A stretch of DNA of 61,840 nt from CAZOWL01 sp964583605 (GTDB lineage: Bacteria > Pseudomonadota > Gammaproteobacteria > Chromatiales > Chromatiaceae). Positions within the stretch are counted from its first letter, which is position 1. Every line of letters begins with the position of its first letter. Positions 18,436-26,291 of this stretch are shown here, one piece after another. Both the position numbers and the translations under genes were made by a program. Below the pieces are notes generated by a model. That model did not search any database. It was not told the DNA's origin and saw only the letters and a program-made list of their open reading frames with translations. The stretch is from contig CAZOWL010000011.1 in the NCBI GenBank assembly GCA_964583605.1, forward strand, positions 1-61,840, read 5' to 3'.

Positions 18436-18545
18436 ATGAAACGCGCGGAGCAACTTCTCAGTCTCTCGCTTGGGGTGAGGGAACGATCAGGGGCGAGGCG
18501 ACATGTCATCGGCTGGGGTGGCTCGCCTCGCCCCATGATCGTTAG
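18436..18545 (+). repeat. Dispersed two-hairpin repeat, copy 3 (internally altered)
   Basis: The 3' hairpin (from TTGGGGTGAGGGAACGATC to CCATGATCGTTAG) is intact, while the first hairpin is replaced by an unrelated short stretch (CTTCTCAGTCTCTCGC). The ATG in its last 11 bases is in frame with the DUF4139 gene. Confidence 0.85.
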
Positions 18546-19968
18546 CCCGCACCGGGTGGGTGCCGGCCTTGGCGTCCTCCTCTTTGCCGTGGCCGCTCTG
18601 GCTGCCTCGCCCGACGAGCAGCGCGTCGAGGACACCGCACAGCTTGGACTGGCTGTGACCCTCTACAACGAGGATCTCGCCTTGGTCAAGGATCGGCGCG
18701 AGGTGACGCTGCAGGCCGGCGAGAACCGCCTGGCCTGGCGCTCGGTGTCGAGCCAGATTCGCCCCGAGACGGCGCTGTTCACAGAAAGCTCGGGTCAGGT
18801 GCCGGTGCAGCTGCTCGAGCAGAGCTTCGACTTCGATCTGCTCACGGCCGATAGTCTCCTGAAGAAGTATGTCGGGCGGACCGTGGAGGTCATCCGCACG
18901 AACGATGCCGGAGAGCGCTCGGTCGAGCAGGCCGCAGTGCTCGCGGCCAACAGTGGGGTCGTCCTACGCTATCCCGATCGCATCGAGACCGGTGTCGTCG
19001 GCCACCTAGCCTTTCCCGACGTGCCGGAGACGCTCCGCGATCAGCCGACGCTGGTCCTGCATCTGGAGGCGATCGAGGCCGGCACGGGGATGTTCGATCT
19101 CTCCTATTTGACCGGCGGCCTCAGCTGGCAGGCCGACTACGTGGCCAGCCTCGCCGCGGACGGGGCGACGATGGACATGAACGGCTGGGTCACGCTCACC
19201 AACCGGAGCGGGATCGCCTATCGCAAGGCGCAGGTGCAGCTTGTGGCAGGCGAGGTCAACCAGGTCCAGCCAGCCGCACCGCAGCCACTGATGGACAGCC
19301 GCGTTGCGATGGCAGCCGAGGCGCTCCCAACCGAGGAGACGCTGTTCGAGTACCACCTCTACACATTGCCGCGTCCCACCGACATCCTCGATCAGCAGAC
19401 CAAGCAGGTGGCGCTGCTGACGGCACCCGGGGTGCCCGTGACGCGGGAGTTAGTCGTCAAGGGAGGCTCCTACGCCTATCGCGCCCCGGCCGCGGACGGC
19501 TGGGAGCGATTGGAGGTCGAGGCCAGAGTGCGCTTTGTCAATCGCGACGGGAGCCTGGGCATTCCATTGCCAGAGGGCGTGATACGCGTCTACACGGAGG
19601 ATGGCTGCGGGCAGGCTCAGTTCATCGGCGAGGACCGCATCGAGCACACGCCGGTCAACGAGACTGTGAGTCTCACTCTCGGCGAGAGCTTCGATGTCAC
19701 GGCGCGACGCAAGCAAATGGCCTTCCGCAAGCTCTCGGGGACTAGCGCCTTCGACTATGCCTACGAGGCCGCCTTCGAGCTGGAGCTCAAGAACGCCAAG
19801 CCCGAGCCGGTGACGGTGAAGGTCCTCGAGACGATCCCCGGAGACTGGCGGATCATCGAGGAGAGCCAGCCTCACACGAAGGAGGCCGCCCGGTTGGCCT
19901 CCTGGTCGGTCGAGGTGCCGGCCGAGGGCGCAGCGACCTTGGCCTGGGTCGCCCAGATCCGCCGTTAG
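18535..19968 (+). CDS. DUF4139 domain protein, exported
   Basis: A 477-residue protein with a signal peptide-like start (HRVGAGLGVLLFAVAALAAS) and the DUF4139 layout: VTLYNEDLALVKDRREV near the start, the core YLTGGLSWQADYVASL, and a C-terminal beta-rich part ending ETIPGDWRIIEES. Family members are large beta-rich exported proteins of unknown function. The best start, ATG 18535, lies inside the end of the dispersed repeat and has no good ribosome site. The frame is also open through the whole repeat to 18382, so the native 5' end may have been replaced. Confidence 0.8.
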   Translation: MIVSPHRVGAGLGVLLFAVAALAASPDEQRVEDTAQLGLAVTLYNEDLALVKDRREVTLQAGENRLAWRSVSSQIRPETALFTESSGQVPVQLLEQSFDFDLLTADSLLKKYVGRTVEVIRTNDAGERSVEQAAVLAANSGVVLRYPDRIETGVVGHLAFPDVPETLRDQPTLVLHLEAIEAGTGMFDLSYLTGGLSWQADYVASLAADGATMDMNGWVTLTNRSGIAYRKAQVQLVAGEVNQVQPAAPQPLMDSRVAMAAEALPTEETLFEYHLYTLPRPTDILDQQTKQVALLTAPGVPVTRELVVKGGSYAYRAPAADGWERLEVEARVRFVNRDGSLGIPLPEGVIRVYTEDGCGQAQFIGEDRIEHTPVNETVSLTLGESFDVTARRKQMAFRKLSGTSAFDYAYEAAFELELKNAKPEPVTVKVLETIPGDWRIIEESQPHTKEAARLASWSVEVPAEGAATLAWVAQIRR

Positions 19969-20023
19969 CCGACTACGCCTCCATCATCCCGGAGCAAGCA
20001 CCAAGCACCTCGGAGCCGCACTC

Positions 20024-20266
20024 ATGTGCCTCGGAATCCCCATGCAGATCCAAACCATGGAGGGCCTTGTCGCCCGTTGCGAGGCCAAGGGGGCGACACG
20101 CGACGTCAGCCTGCTGATGCTTGCCCACGAGGAGCTCGCAGTCGGCGATTTCGTGGTCGTGCATCTCGGCTACGCGATCGAGAAGCTCACCGAACAGCAA
20201 GCGGCCGCGGCTTGGGCCCTCTACGATGAGATGCTGGCGGCCGAGGATGCGGCCAGGGGCGCCTGA
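20024..20266 (+). CDS. hypC: Hydrogenase maturation chaperone HypC/HupF
   Basis: An 80-residue protein beginning MCLGIPMQI, the HypC signature; Cys2 is the essential ligand used to carry the Fe(CN)2CO unit with HypD. The OB-like core ends in VGDFVVVHLGYAIEKL, also typical. It would serve the [NiFe] hydrogenase encoded at 28.5-34 kb, although hypD, E, A, B and F are not in the window. It follows the DUF4139 gene on the same strand and converges with fdxB. Confidence 0.9.
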   Translation: MCLGIPMQIQTMEGLVARCEAKGATRDVSLLMLAHEELAVGDFVVVHLGYAIEKLTEQQAAAAWALYDEMLAAEDAARGA

Positions 20267-20355
20267 TCCCACCGCAGAGGGCGTCGACCACCCGCCCGGC
20301 TCAGAGTAAGGACGACGCGCCTGGGCGGACGAAGGCGTCAGCGACTCCCGCGCCT

Positions 20356-20676
20356 TCAGGCCGCGAGCGAGTGTGGCGCATGGGCGAGACAGCCCTTGGG
20401 ACAGACGCGTGAGCAGGCCTCGCAGCCTATGCAGTCGAGGATGTCTTTGAGGCTCATGACCATGCTGGTGTCATCGGAGAAGCCGTCGTCGTCATCGAGA
20501 TCCCCATCCTCGAGATCCAGGTCCTCACGGTCGACCAGCTCGAAGACATCGCGCGGGCACACCTTGTAGCAGCGCCCGCAGCCGATACAGTGCCCCTGAT
20601 CGAGGCTCTTGATGAAGGACGGGACCCAGACGGTGCCGCCTCGGGTGATACCGGTAATCTGGCTTGTTTCGCTCAT
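20356..20676 (-). CDS. fdxB: Nif-associated 2[4Fe-4S] ferredoxin (ferredoxin III)
   Basis: A 106-residue bacterial ferredoxin with two cluster motifs, CIGCGRCYKVCP and CIGCEACSRVCP. They are separated by a long acidic insert (LDLEDGDLDDDDGF) characteristic of FdxB-type nitrogen-fixation ferredoxins. It probably supplies low-potential electrons to nitrogenase or to cofactor assembly. It is the last gene of the leftward nifE-N-X-DUF269 run, 49 bp after the DUF269 gene, so it should be under the same sigma-54 promoter. Confidence 0.93.
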   Translation of the reverse strand: MSETSQITGITRGGTVWVPSFIKSLDQGHCIGCGRCYKVCPRDVFELVDREDLDLEDGDLDDDDGFSDDTSMVMSLKDILDCIGCEACSRVCPKGCLAHAPHSLAA

Positions 20677-20725
20677 GAATGCGTGACCTCGTGGCGGCCC
20701 GATACGCGCGCCTCGCTCGGCGCCG

Positions 20726-21199
20726 TCATAGGCCGGCGACCGGCGAATGCGCGCCGATGATCTCCAACGCCACCGACAGGAGCTTATCCGCCTCGTCTTT
20801 CATCTTCGAGACACTTGGAAAACCGAAACGATGGACATCGCGCAGCGTACGATCCATGACCACCAGCTTGCCGACGATGATCAGCGCCCGACCGAAGCCC
20901 TCGTGGCTCAGGCTGATCACGGGCGACGCGCGCAGCCCGCACTCGCGCTCGATCATCGCCGAGATGGCGTTGTAGAAGGCGGTCAGACGGGCGACGACGA
21001 TCTCATCCGGATCGCCAATCAGGGGCAGCTCGCGCAGTCGCTCCTTGGTCAAGACGAAAGGATCGAGGACCTTGTGGGCCGGCCAGCCGTCGTAGGTGCC
21101 GTAGGGATCGATGGCACGCACCTGGCGCACCAGCTCCACGGCGAATTCGGACTCCAGGATCGGATCCCCTGCGGCGATCGTCAGCTCTTGCTCTGGCAT
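20726..21199 (-). CDS. NifX-associated nitrogen fixation protein (DUF269)
   Basis: A 157-residue protein of the DUF269 family, recognised by DPYGTYDGWPAHKVLDPFVLTKE near the middle and GFGRALIIVGKLVVMDRTLRDVHRFGF near the end (residues quoted in parts). This family is found almost only beside nifX and is thought to help handle FeMo-cofactor precursors. It lies 100 bp after nifX and before fdxB in the same direction. Confidence 0.93.
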   Translation of the reverse strand: MPEQELTIAAGDPILESEFAVELVRQVRAIDPYGTYDGWPAHKVLDPFVLTKERLRELPLIGDPDEIVVARLTAFYNAISAMIERECGLRASPVISLSHEGFGRALIIVGKLVVMDRTLRDVHRFGFPSVSKMKDEADKLLSVALEIIGAHSPVAGL

Positions 21200-21298
21200 C
21201 TCGTGAACCTCTCTGAGTTGATGGTTGCATATCGGCGCCCGGTGTGGACCGGTCGCGCAGAACAGGTTTCGGTAGGCCGTCGCCTTTAGACCTCGCCA

Positions 21299-21784
21299 TC
21301 ATTCCCACCAGCCGTCGGCCTCCATCGCGTCGAAACGCGCATCGGCCTTGGGCGCGCGCAGCCTGATCGCCCGGGCGAGCCACGCGCTGGGCCCCTCGCG
21401 CAGCTCGGCGCACAGCCCCTCGATCAAGGTCGGGACCGACGCGCCGGCGGCCACCTTGATCGGCTGGATACCGTGGGAGAGGAGCTGGGCGATGGCGGAG
21501 GCGCCCACGGCCTGGCAGTACACGGCAGAGCATCCCTCTAGCGCCGCGATGCGGGCGCCGAGCTTATCCTCATTGCCGTCCATTGCGGGTGCTTCGAACT
21601 GTGCCACCTCGAGCAGGCCATACTGCTCCGGGCTCAGGCCGTAGATCGCGAAGGATGTCGCCGCGCCGAAGTGCTGATCCACCTGACGCATATCGCTCGA
21701 CGCAAAGGCGACCCGGACCGTTGGTGTCTGGTCCGACACCTCGCGGCCGCCCGCGAGGATTTTCAGCCGTCGCTCCAATGCCAT
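21299..21784 (-). CDS. nifX: FeMo-cofactor carrier protein NifX
   Basis: A 161-residue protein of the NifX/NifB-C-terminal/VnfX family: VRVAFASSDMRQVDQHFGAATSFAIYGL, then CSAVYCQAVGASAIAQLLSHGIQPIKV (in parts). It holds NifB-co or the VK-cluster during FeMo-co synthesis on NifEN. ATG 21784 has a GGGAG ribosome site nine bases upstream and lies 27 bp after nifN. A TTG at 21811 would add nine unsupported residues. Confidence 0.93.
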   Translation of the reverse strand: MALERRLKILAGGREVSDQTPTVRVAFASSDMRQVDQHFGAATSFAIYGLSPEQYGLLEVAQFEAPAMDGNEDKLGARIAALEGCSAVYCQAVGASAIAQLLSHGIQPIKVAAGASVPTLIEGLCAELREGPSAWLARAIRLRAPKADARFDAMEADGWWE

Positions 21785-21811
21785 GTCATAGGGCTCCCAG
21801 AGCGGCGGCAA

Positions 21812-23197
21812 TCAGGCCGCGACACCCCGCTCGGCGGCCGGCCATTGCTTGAGCCGAGAGCGGTAGGGATGGATCTCCCCGCGCCCGTGGTGGCGCAGCA
21901 GGTTGGCCAGATCAAAGAGCGTCTGCCGAGTGCCGCGATAGCCGATCCAGGTGCGCTGGTAGCCGCCGACCAGGTCATAGAGCGGGAAGCCGGCCCGCAG
22001 CAGCGGGATGCCGAGCCGCTTGGCGCTGTCTGCGGCATGGGAGTTTCCGATCAGGACCTCCGCGCCGCGTGCTTTGGCCAACCGCTCTAGATCCTCCAGG
22101 TCGCCGATCTTGACCTGATCACAGGCCGCCCGCTGCAGCGCAGGCGCATTCGCCGACGCGACGGCTGCGACCGTCTCGGTCCCGACGCCCGCGAGCAGCT
22201 CGCTGAAGCCGACTAGGAGATCCGGGTCGGCAGCGATCGCCACGCGGGCCATGCCGAGCATGAAGTGGCCATCGAGCATCGTGTCCTGCAGCTGCGCACG
22301 CTGCCGCTCGATACGGTTCGGCACCGGCCGCTCGGCAATCGTGGCGAGCGTCGCGACCAGATCGTCGACGGCGTCGAGTCCCATCAGATGCGCGAAACGG
22401 TAGTCGGGTACGCCAGTGCGCTCGGCCAAGCTGTCCGCAGCGGCCGTCATCGAGCCGCCCACGACTAGCGTGGCACGCGCCTCACCCAGGCGTGCCACCT
22501 CGCGCGCAGGCGTGCCGCCGACAGTCAGCGGGCTGTAATCGAAGTCGGTCAGGTGACCGTCGAGCGAATCCGATAGATCAGGCACGACCAGCGGCCGCAG
22601 CCCGAAGGACTCGATCAGCTCTTTGAGGGCCTCTAGGTCGCCTGGTGTCAGACTGGGGCCGGCCAGCACGTTGACCTGGTCGCGCCGGCGCCCGGGCTTG
22701 GTGCCCGCCTGCGCCGCCGGTGGCACCAAGGTCTCGATGATCGCTTGCGTCGCCGCAGCGAAGCCGCTCTCGAGGCAGCCTTTGTAGTCGGGTGACGAGA
22801 CCGGGACGATGTGGATCCCGGTATACTCCGGATATTGCTGGCGAAACTCCTTGGCGGCACGGTGGATATCGGCGCCTTCGGTCTCGGCGAGACCGGTCGT
22901 CGGCAGGCCGATCACGTCCGGTGCGCTCTTCTCGCAGAGGGTCCGCAGGCCCTCGACGACGTTCTCGTCGGCCCCCATGACGGAGCTGACCTGATCCATC
23001 GCCGTCGTCTGCAGCGGGATCGGCTCGCTGAAATGGCCGACGAAATAGATCTTGGCGAAGGCCGTGCAGCCTTGGGACCCGTGCAGCATCGGGATCGCCC
23101 GACGCAGACCGAGGAAGGCCAGTGCCGCGCCGATCGTCTGGCTGGCCTTCAGGGGGCTGACCGACAGGGCCTTGTTACGCTTGATGATCTCCGGCAT
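21812..23197 (-). CDS. nifN: Nitrogenase FeMo-cofactor scaffold subunit NifN
   Basis: A 461-residue homologue of the nitrogenase beta subunit. Key features are MLHGSQGCTAFAKIYFVGHF with a cluster cysteine, DVIGLPTTGLAETEG, and HIVPVSSPDYKGCLESGF. With NifE it forms the scaffold on which FeMo-cofactor is completed. A GGAGGTGTAACAACG leader precedes the ATG. It starts 5 bp after the nifE stop, so translation is probably coupled. Confidence 0.96.
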   Translation of the reverse strand: MPEIIKRNKALSVSPLKASQTIGAALAFLGLRRAIPMLHGSQGCTAFAKIYFVGHFSEPIPLQTTAMDQVSSVMGADENVVEGLRTLCEKSAPDVIGLPTTGLAETEGADIHRAAKEFRQQYPEYTGIHIVPVSSPDYKGCLESGFAAATQAIIETLVPPAAQAGTKPGRRRDQVNVLAGPSLTPGDLEALKELIESFGLRPLVVPDLSDSLDGHLTDFDYSPLTVGGTPAREVARLGEARATLVVGGSMTAAADSLAERTGVPDYRFAHLMGLDAVDDLVATLATIAERPVPNRIERQRAQLQDTMLDGHFMLGMARVAIAADPDLLVGFSELLAGVGTETVAAVASANAPALQRAACDQVKIGDLEDLERLAKARGAEVLIGNSHAADSAKRLGIPLLRAGFPLYDLVGGYQRTWIGYRGTRQTLFDLANLLRHHGRGEIHPYRSRLKQWPAAERGVAA

Positions 23198-23202
23198 CGT
23201 TG

Positions 23203-24606
23203 TTACACCTCCACGACGGCTTCCTCGGGGCCCGATCGCCAGGGTGGCGGGCGACGGGCCGCAGCCCAGACCGGGCTCTCGATGGTCTGGCAGAGCTGGC
23301 GGGCGAGCTCCAGCATGCCGGCATAGCCGGCATAGCCGAATTCCCGCTCCTGGTTGATATGCAGGAAGGGCACGCGCGCCTTGATCGCCGTGTACATGTT
23401 GCGGCCGCCGGCGATCAGCACATCGGCCCCGCGATCACGGACCATGTCGAGCAATCCACGCGGATTGCCGTCCTCGATCATGGTGGTATCCTCGCCCATC
23501 AGCTCGCGGATGCGTGCCTTGTCGTCCTCGGTGGACTTGCGCGTGCCGGTGGCGACGACCTCCATGCCGAGGTCCTGCAGGGCCGCGATGATCGACCAGG
23601 ATTTCACGCCGCCCGTGTAGAGCAGCGCCTTGCGCCCCTGCAGCCGCTCCCGCCACGGGGCGAGCTGGGTCTCGATGGCGGCCTCCTCGCGGGCGATCAG
23701 GATCTCGGTGCGTGCGGCGAGATCCGGGTCATCGATCAGGCGGGCGAAATCGCGCATGGCCTGGGAGACATCGCGCACGCCGTAGAAGCTGCCTTCGAAC
23801 CAGGGCGTGCCATAGGCCTCCTGGAGCTTGCGGGCGACATTGATCATGGCCTTCGAGCAGACCATCATGTTGACTTCGGCGCGGTGCATCGTCTGAACTT
23901 CGTGGAAGCGGGCGTCCCCGGACAGCGTGCAGAGCACGCGCAGGCCGAGCTCATCGAGGAGCGGCAAGACGTGCCAGAGCTCGCCGGCGATGTTGTATTC
24001 GCCGATCAGGTTGATGTCGTGGACACGGAAGCTGTCGCGCTCGATGCCGGCGGGGAGAGGATCCGGCTCGCGCCGGCCGCAGACGTAGCGGACCATGGTG
24101 TCGCCAGCGATGCGGTTGCCCAGGTTCTTGGTGCCGTAGAAGCCCGCCGCGTCGACCGGCACGACCGGCTTGCCCCAGCGTGCCTCGGCGGCCTTGCAGA
24201 CGGCCGCGACATCGTCGCCGGTCAGGGCCGGGACACAGGTGTTGTAGACGAAGACCGCCGGTGGGTCGAAGCTGTCGATCGCCTGCTTGATGGCATGGAA
24301 CAGCCGTTTCTCGCTGCGGCCCATGATCACGTCCTGCTCCGTCAGGTCGGTGGTGAGTCCCATCCGATAGAGCGTCGGTCCGCTCGAGCGAGTGCCGCGG
24401 TTATCCCAGGAGCTGCCAGCGCAGGCGATCGAGCCATGGATGATGTGCGCGACATCCGCGATCGGGAGCAGCGCGATCTGGGCCCCGTCGAAGGAGCAGC
24501 CGCCAGCGGTCGCCCCGGGCCTCAGCCGGGCACAGCCGGACTTGCCCTTGTTGTTGTGGACACAGGCCGGCTCGTCGAGCAGCGCGGCGATGTCTTTGGC
24601 CTTCAT
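23203..24606 (-). CDS. nifE: Nitrogenase FeMo-cofactor scaffold subunit NifE
   Basis: A 467-residue homologue of the nitrogenase alpha subunit. It has CSFDGAQIALLPIADVAHIIHG near the start, GCSWDNRGTRSS-type sequence (here AGSSWDNRGTRSSG), FVYNTCVPALTGDDV with a cluster cysteine, and MYTAIKARVPFLHINQ near the C-terminus. It pairs with NifN. It is the first gene of the operon; a -24/-12 promoter lies 35-51 bp upstream and a NifA site about 100 bp upstream. The ribosome site is AGGAGCC. Confidence 0.96.
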   Translation of the reverse strand: MKAKDIAALLDEPACVHNNKGKSGCARLRPGATAGGCSFDGAQIALLPIADVAHIIHGSIACAGSSWDNRGTRSSGPTLYRMGLTTDLTEQDVIMGRSEKRLFHAIKQAIDSFDPPAVFVYNTCVPALTGDDVAAVCKAAEARWGKPVVPVDAAGFYGTKNLGNRIAGDTMVRYVCGRREPDPLPAGIERDSFRVHDINLIGEYNIAGELWHVLPLLDELGLRVLCTLSGDARFHEVQTMHRAEVNMMVCSKAMINVARKLQEAYGTPWFEGSFYGVRDVSQAMRDFARLIDDPDLAARTEILIAREEAAIETQLAPWRERLQGRKALLYTGGVKSWSIIAALQDLGMEVVATGTRKSTEDDKARIRELMGEDTTMIEDGNPRGLLDMVRDRGADVLIAGGRNMYTAIKARVPFLHINQEREFGYAGYAGMLELARQLCQTIESPVWAAARRPPPWRSGPEEAVVEV

Positions 24607-24640
24607 GGTGGCTCCTGATGCGATGGGTCAGGGGCTCTCC

Positions 24641-24657
24641 AAGCAGGCTCTATGCCA
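24641..24657 (-). promoter_or_regulatory. Sigma-54 promoter of nifENX
   Basis: On the minus strand TGGCATAGAGCCTGCTT has GG and GC with the exact 10-base spacing of the -24/-12 consensus TGGCAC-N5-TTGCA. Transcription would start near 24632, about 26 bases before the nifE ATG. Confidence 0.8.
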
Positions 24658-24700
24658 GAACGAGAATCCGGTTATGCTGTGGTGCGGGCGGCCGAGGGCC

Positions 24701-24716
24701 TGTCGCAAACCCGACA
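24701..24716. promoter_or_regulatory. NifA upstream activator site
   Basis: TGT-N10-ACA (TGTCGCAAACCCGACA) is a perfect NifA-binding pattern, centred about 75 bp upstream of the predicted nifE transcription start. It supports nitrogen-regulated expression with sigma-54. Confidence 0.75.
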
Positions 24717-24756
24717 ATCGGCCCTCGTTGACAGGTTCAAGACACGAGCCCTCACT

Positions 24757-24878
24757 ATGAAATTCGCGAAGCACATTGGCTCCCTCGCCCTCTGGGAGAG
24801 GGTTGGGGTGAGGGAACGATCAGGGTCGAGGTGACAGGTCATCATCTGGGGTGGCTCGCCTCGCCCCATGATCGTTAG
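24757..24878 (+). repeat. Dispersed two-hairpin repeat, copy 4
   Basis: Full-length copy lying between the nifE control region and ruvB, which are divergent. It ends about 100 bp before the ruvB ATG. Confidence 0.9.
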
Positions 24879-24976
24879 CGCCCGGTCGCAACGCGATGCG
24901 CTGCCTTTTGCGGCTGATTGGTTTATCTTTGGTCGGCGGGGATACCGCCGACCTCTGAATGTTTGAGTGTTCCAGC

Positions 24977-26059
24977 ATGACCCAGCCGAATCGCCTCATC
25001 AGCCCAGAGGCCGCCATTGACGACAAGGCCGTGGATCGCGCCATCCGGCCCCGTCGGCTTGCCGACTACGTCGGGCAACCGGTCGCTTGCGAGCAGATGG
25101 AGATCTTCATCGGTGCGGCCCGTGGGCGCGGTGAGGCGCTGGATCATGTCTTGATCTTCGGTCCACCGGGGCTCGGGAAGACGACCCTGGCCCATATCGT
25201 GGCCCACGAGATGGGCGTGAGCCTGCGCCAGACTTCGGGCCCGGTGCTGGAAAAGCCAGGTGACCTGGCCGCGCTGTTGACCAATCTCGACCCTGGCGAT
25301 GTGCTCTTCGTCGACGAGATCCATCGCCTGAGCCCAATAGTCGAGGAGGTGCTCTACCCGGCGTTGGAGGATTTTCAGCTCGACATCATGATCGGCGAGG
25401 GTCCTGCCGCACGTTCCATCAAGCTAGATCTGCCTCGGTTCACGCTCGTCGGTGCGACGACGCGTGCCGGGCTCCTCACCTCACCGCTGCGAGACCGTTT
25501 CGGTATCGTCGTTCGGCTGGAGTACTACGCGGCGGAGGACCTGGCCCAGATCATCCTGCGCTCGGCCGGCATCCTCGGCATCGAGACCGAGCCGAGCGGC
25601 GCGGCCGAGATCGCGCGGCGTTCGCGTGGCACGCCACGGATCGCCAATCGGCTGCTCCGCAGGGTCCGAGACTACACGCAGGTCAAGGCCGACGGTCGCA
25701 TCAGCCTGGAGATCGCGGATCGGGCCCTGCAGTTGCTGAAGGTCGATCAGCAGGGTTTTGATCATATGGATCGGCGTCTGCTTCGCGCCGTTGTCGAGAA
25801 GTTCGACGGGGGCCCGGTCGGGGTGGACAGCCTGGCCGCGGCCATCGGCGAGGAGCGTGGCACAATCGAGGATGTCCTTGAGCCGTTCCTGATCCTGCAA
25901 GGGTTCCTGATGCGCACGCCAAGGGGTCGTGTGGCGACCGCCGCCACCTATCGCCATTTCGGCCTGACTCCACTCCCTCAACAGATCAGCTCGCCAGCGA
26001 TTGCAGACCTGTTCGCCGGACAGCCGCCGCTTGCCGATCCGAGCCACGATAACCGATGA
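24977..26059 (+). CDS. ruvB: Holliday junction branch migration ATPase RuvB
   Basis: A 360-residue AAA+ motor. Walker A is GPPGLGKTTLAH, Walker B is DVLFVDEIHRL, and sensor-like GATTRAGLLTSPLRDRFG follows. The C-terminal winged helix ends in PRGRVATAATYRHFGL. RuvB drives branch migration with RuvA at recombination junctions. ATG 24977 begins the usual sequence; a few extra residues upstream are unsupported. ruvA and ruvC, usually adjacent, are not upstream here, where nifE and a dispersed repeat lie instead. Confidence 0.97.
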   Translation: MTQPNRLISPEAAIDDKAVDRAIRPRRLADYVGQPVACEQMEIFIGAARGRGEALDHVLIFGPPGLGKTTLAHIVAHEMGVSLRQTSGPVLEKPGDLAALLTNLDPGDVLFVDEIHRLSPIVEEVLYPALEDFQLDIMIGEGPAARSIKLDLPRFTLVGATTRAGLLTSPLRDRFGIVVRLEYYAAEDLAQIILRSAGILGIETEPSGAAEIARRSRGTPRIANRLLRRVRDYTQVKADGRISLEIADRALQLLKVDQQGFDHMDRRLLRAVVEKFDGGPVGVDSLAAAIGEERGTIEDVLEPFLILQGFLMRTPRGRVATAATYRHFGLTPLPQQISSPAIADLFAGQPPLADPSHDNR

Positions 26060-26107
26060 GGCCGTGTCCTCGTGCCGCTACTAGCCTCATAAAGAACCCG
26101 AGAACGG

Positions 26108-26230
26108 CGAGCCCCAGCTCGGCGAAAAAGGGTCCTGGGAGCACCGAGCCCCAGCTCGGCGAAGAAAAGGTCCGCTGTGCGGACCATTGCGCGCCGGTAG
26201 ATCTATCGCCGACGGTCCGCACAGCGGACC
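26108..26230. repeat. Local direct and inverted repeats after ruvB
   Basis: A 19-base direct repeat (CGAGCCCCAGCTCGGCGAA) occurs at 26108-26126 and 26145-26163; each copy holds a small hairpin (CGAGC/GCTCG). Then GGTCCGC-TGT-GCGGACC at 26169-26185 and GGTCCGC-ACA-GCGGACC at 26214-26230 are each hairpins and are also exact complements of each other. They lie between convergent ruvB and the serine hydrolase gene. Confidence 0.8.
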
Positions 26231-26291
26231 CTACAGCGTCGGGCTACGGAGTCTTCGTGCTGCAGCACCCAAGACCGGGCGGAGCAGGACG

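Noticed and set aside
23200..24618. 472-codon frame antisense to nifE
   Set aside because: It lies fully opposite a certain nif gene; GC-rich third positions open the antisense frame. No family resemblance.
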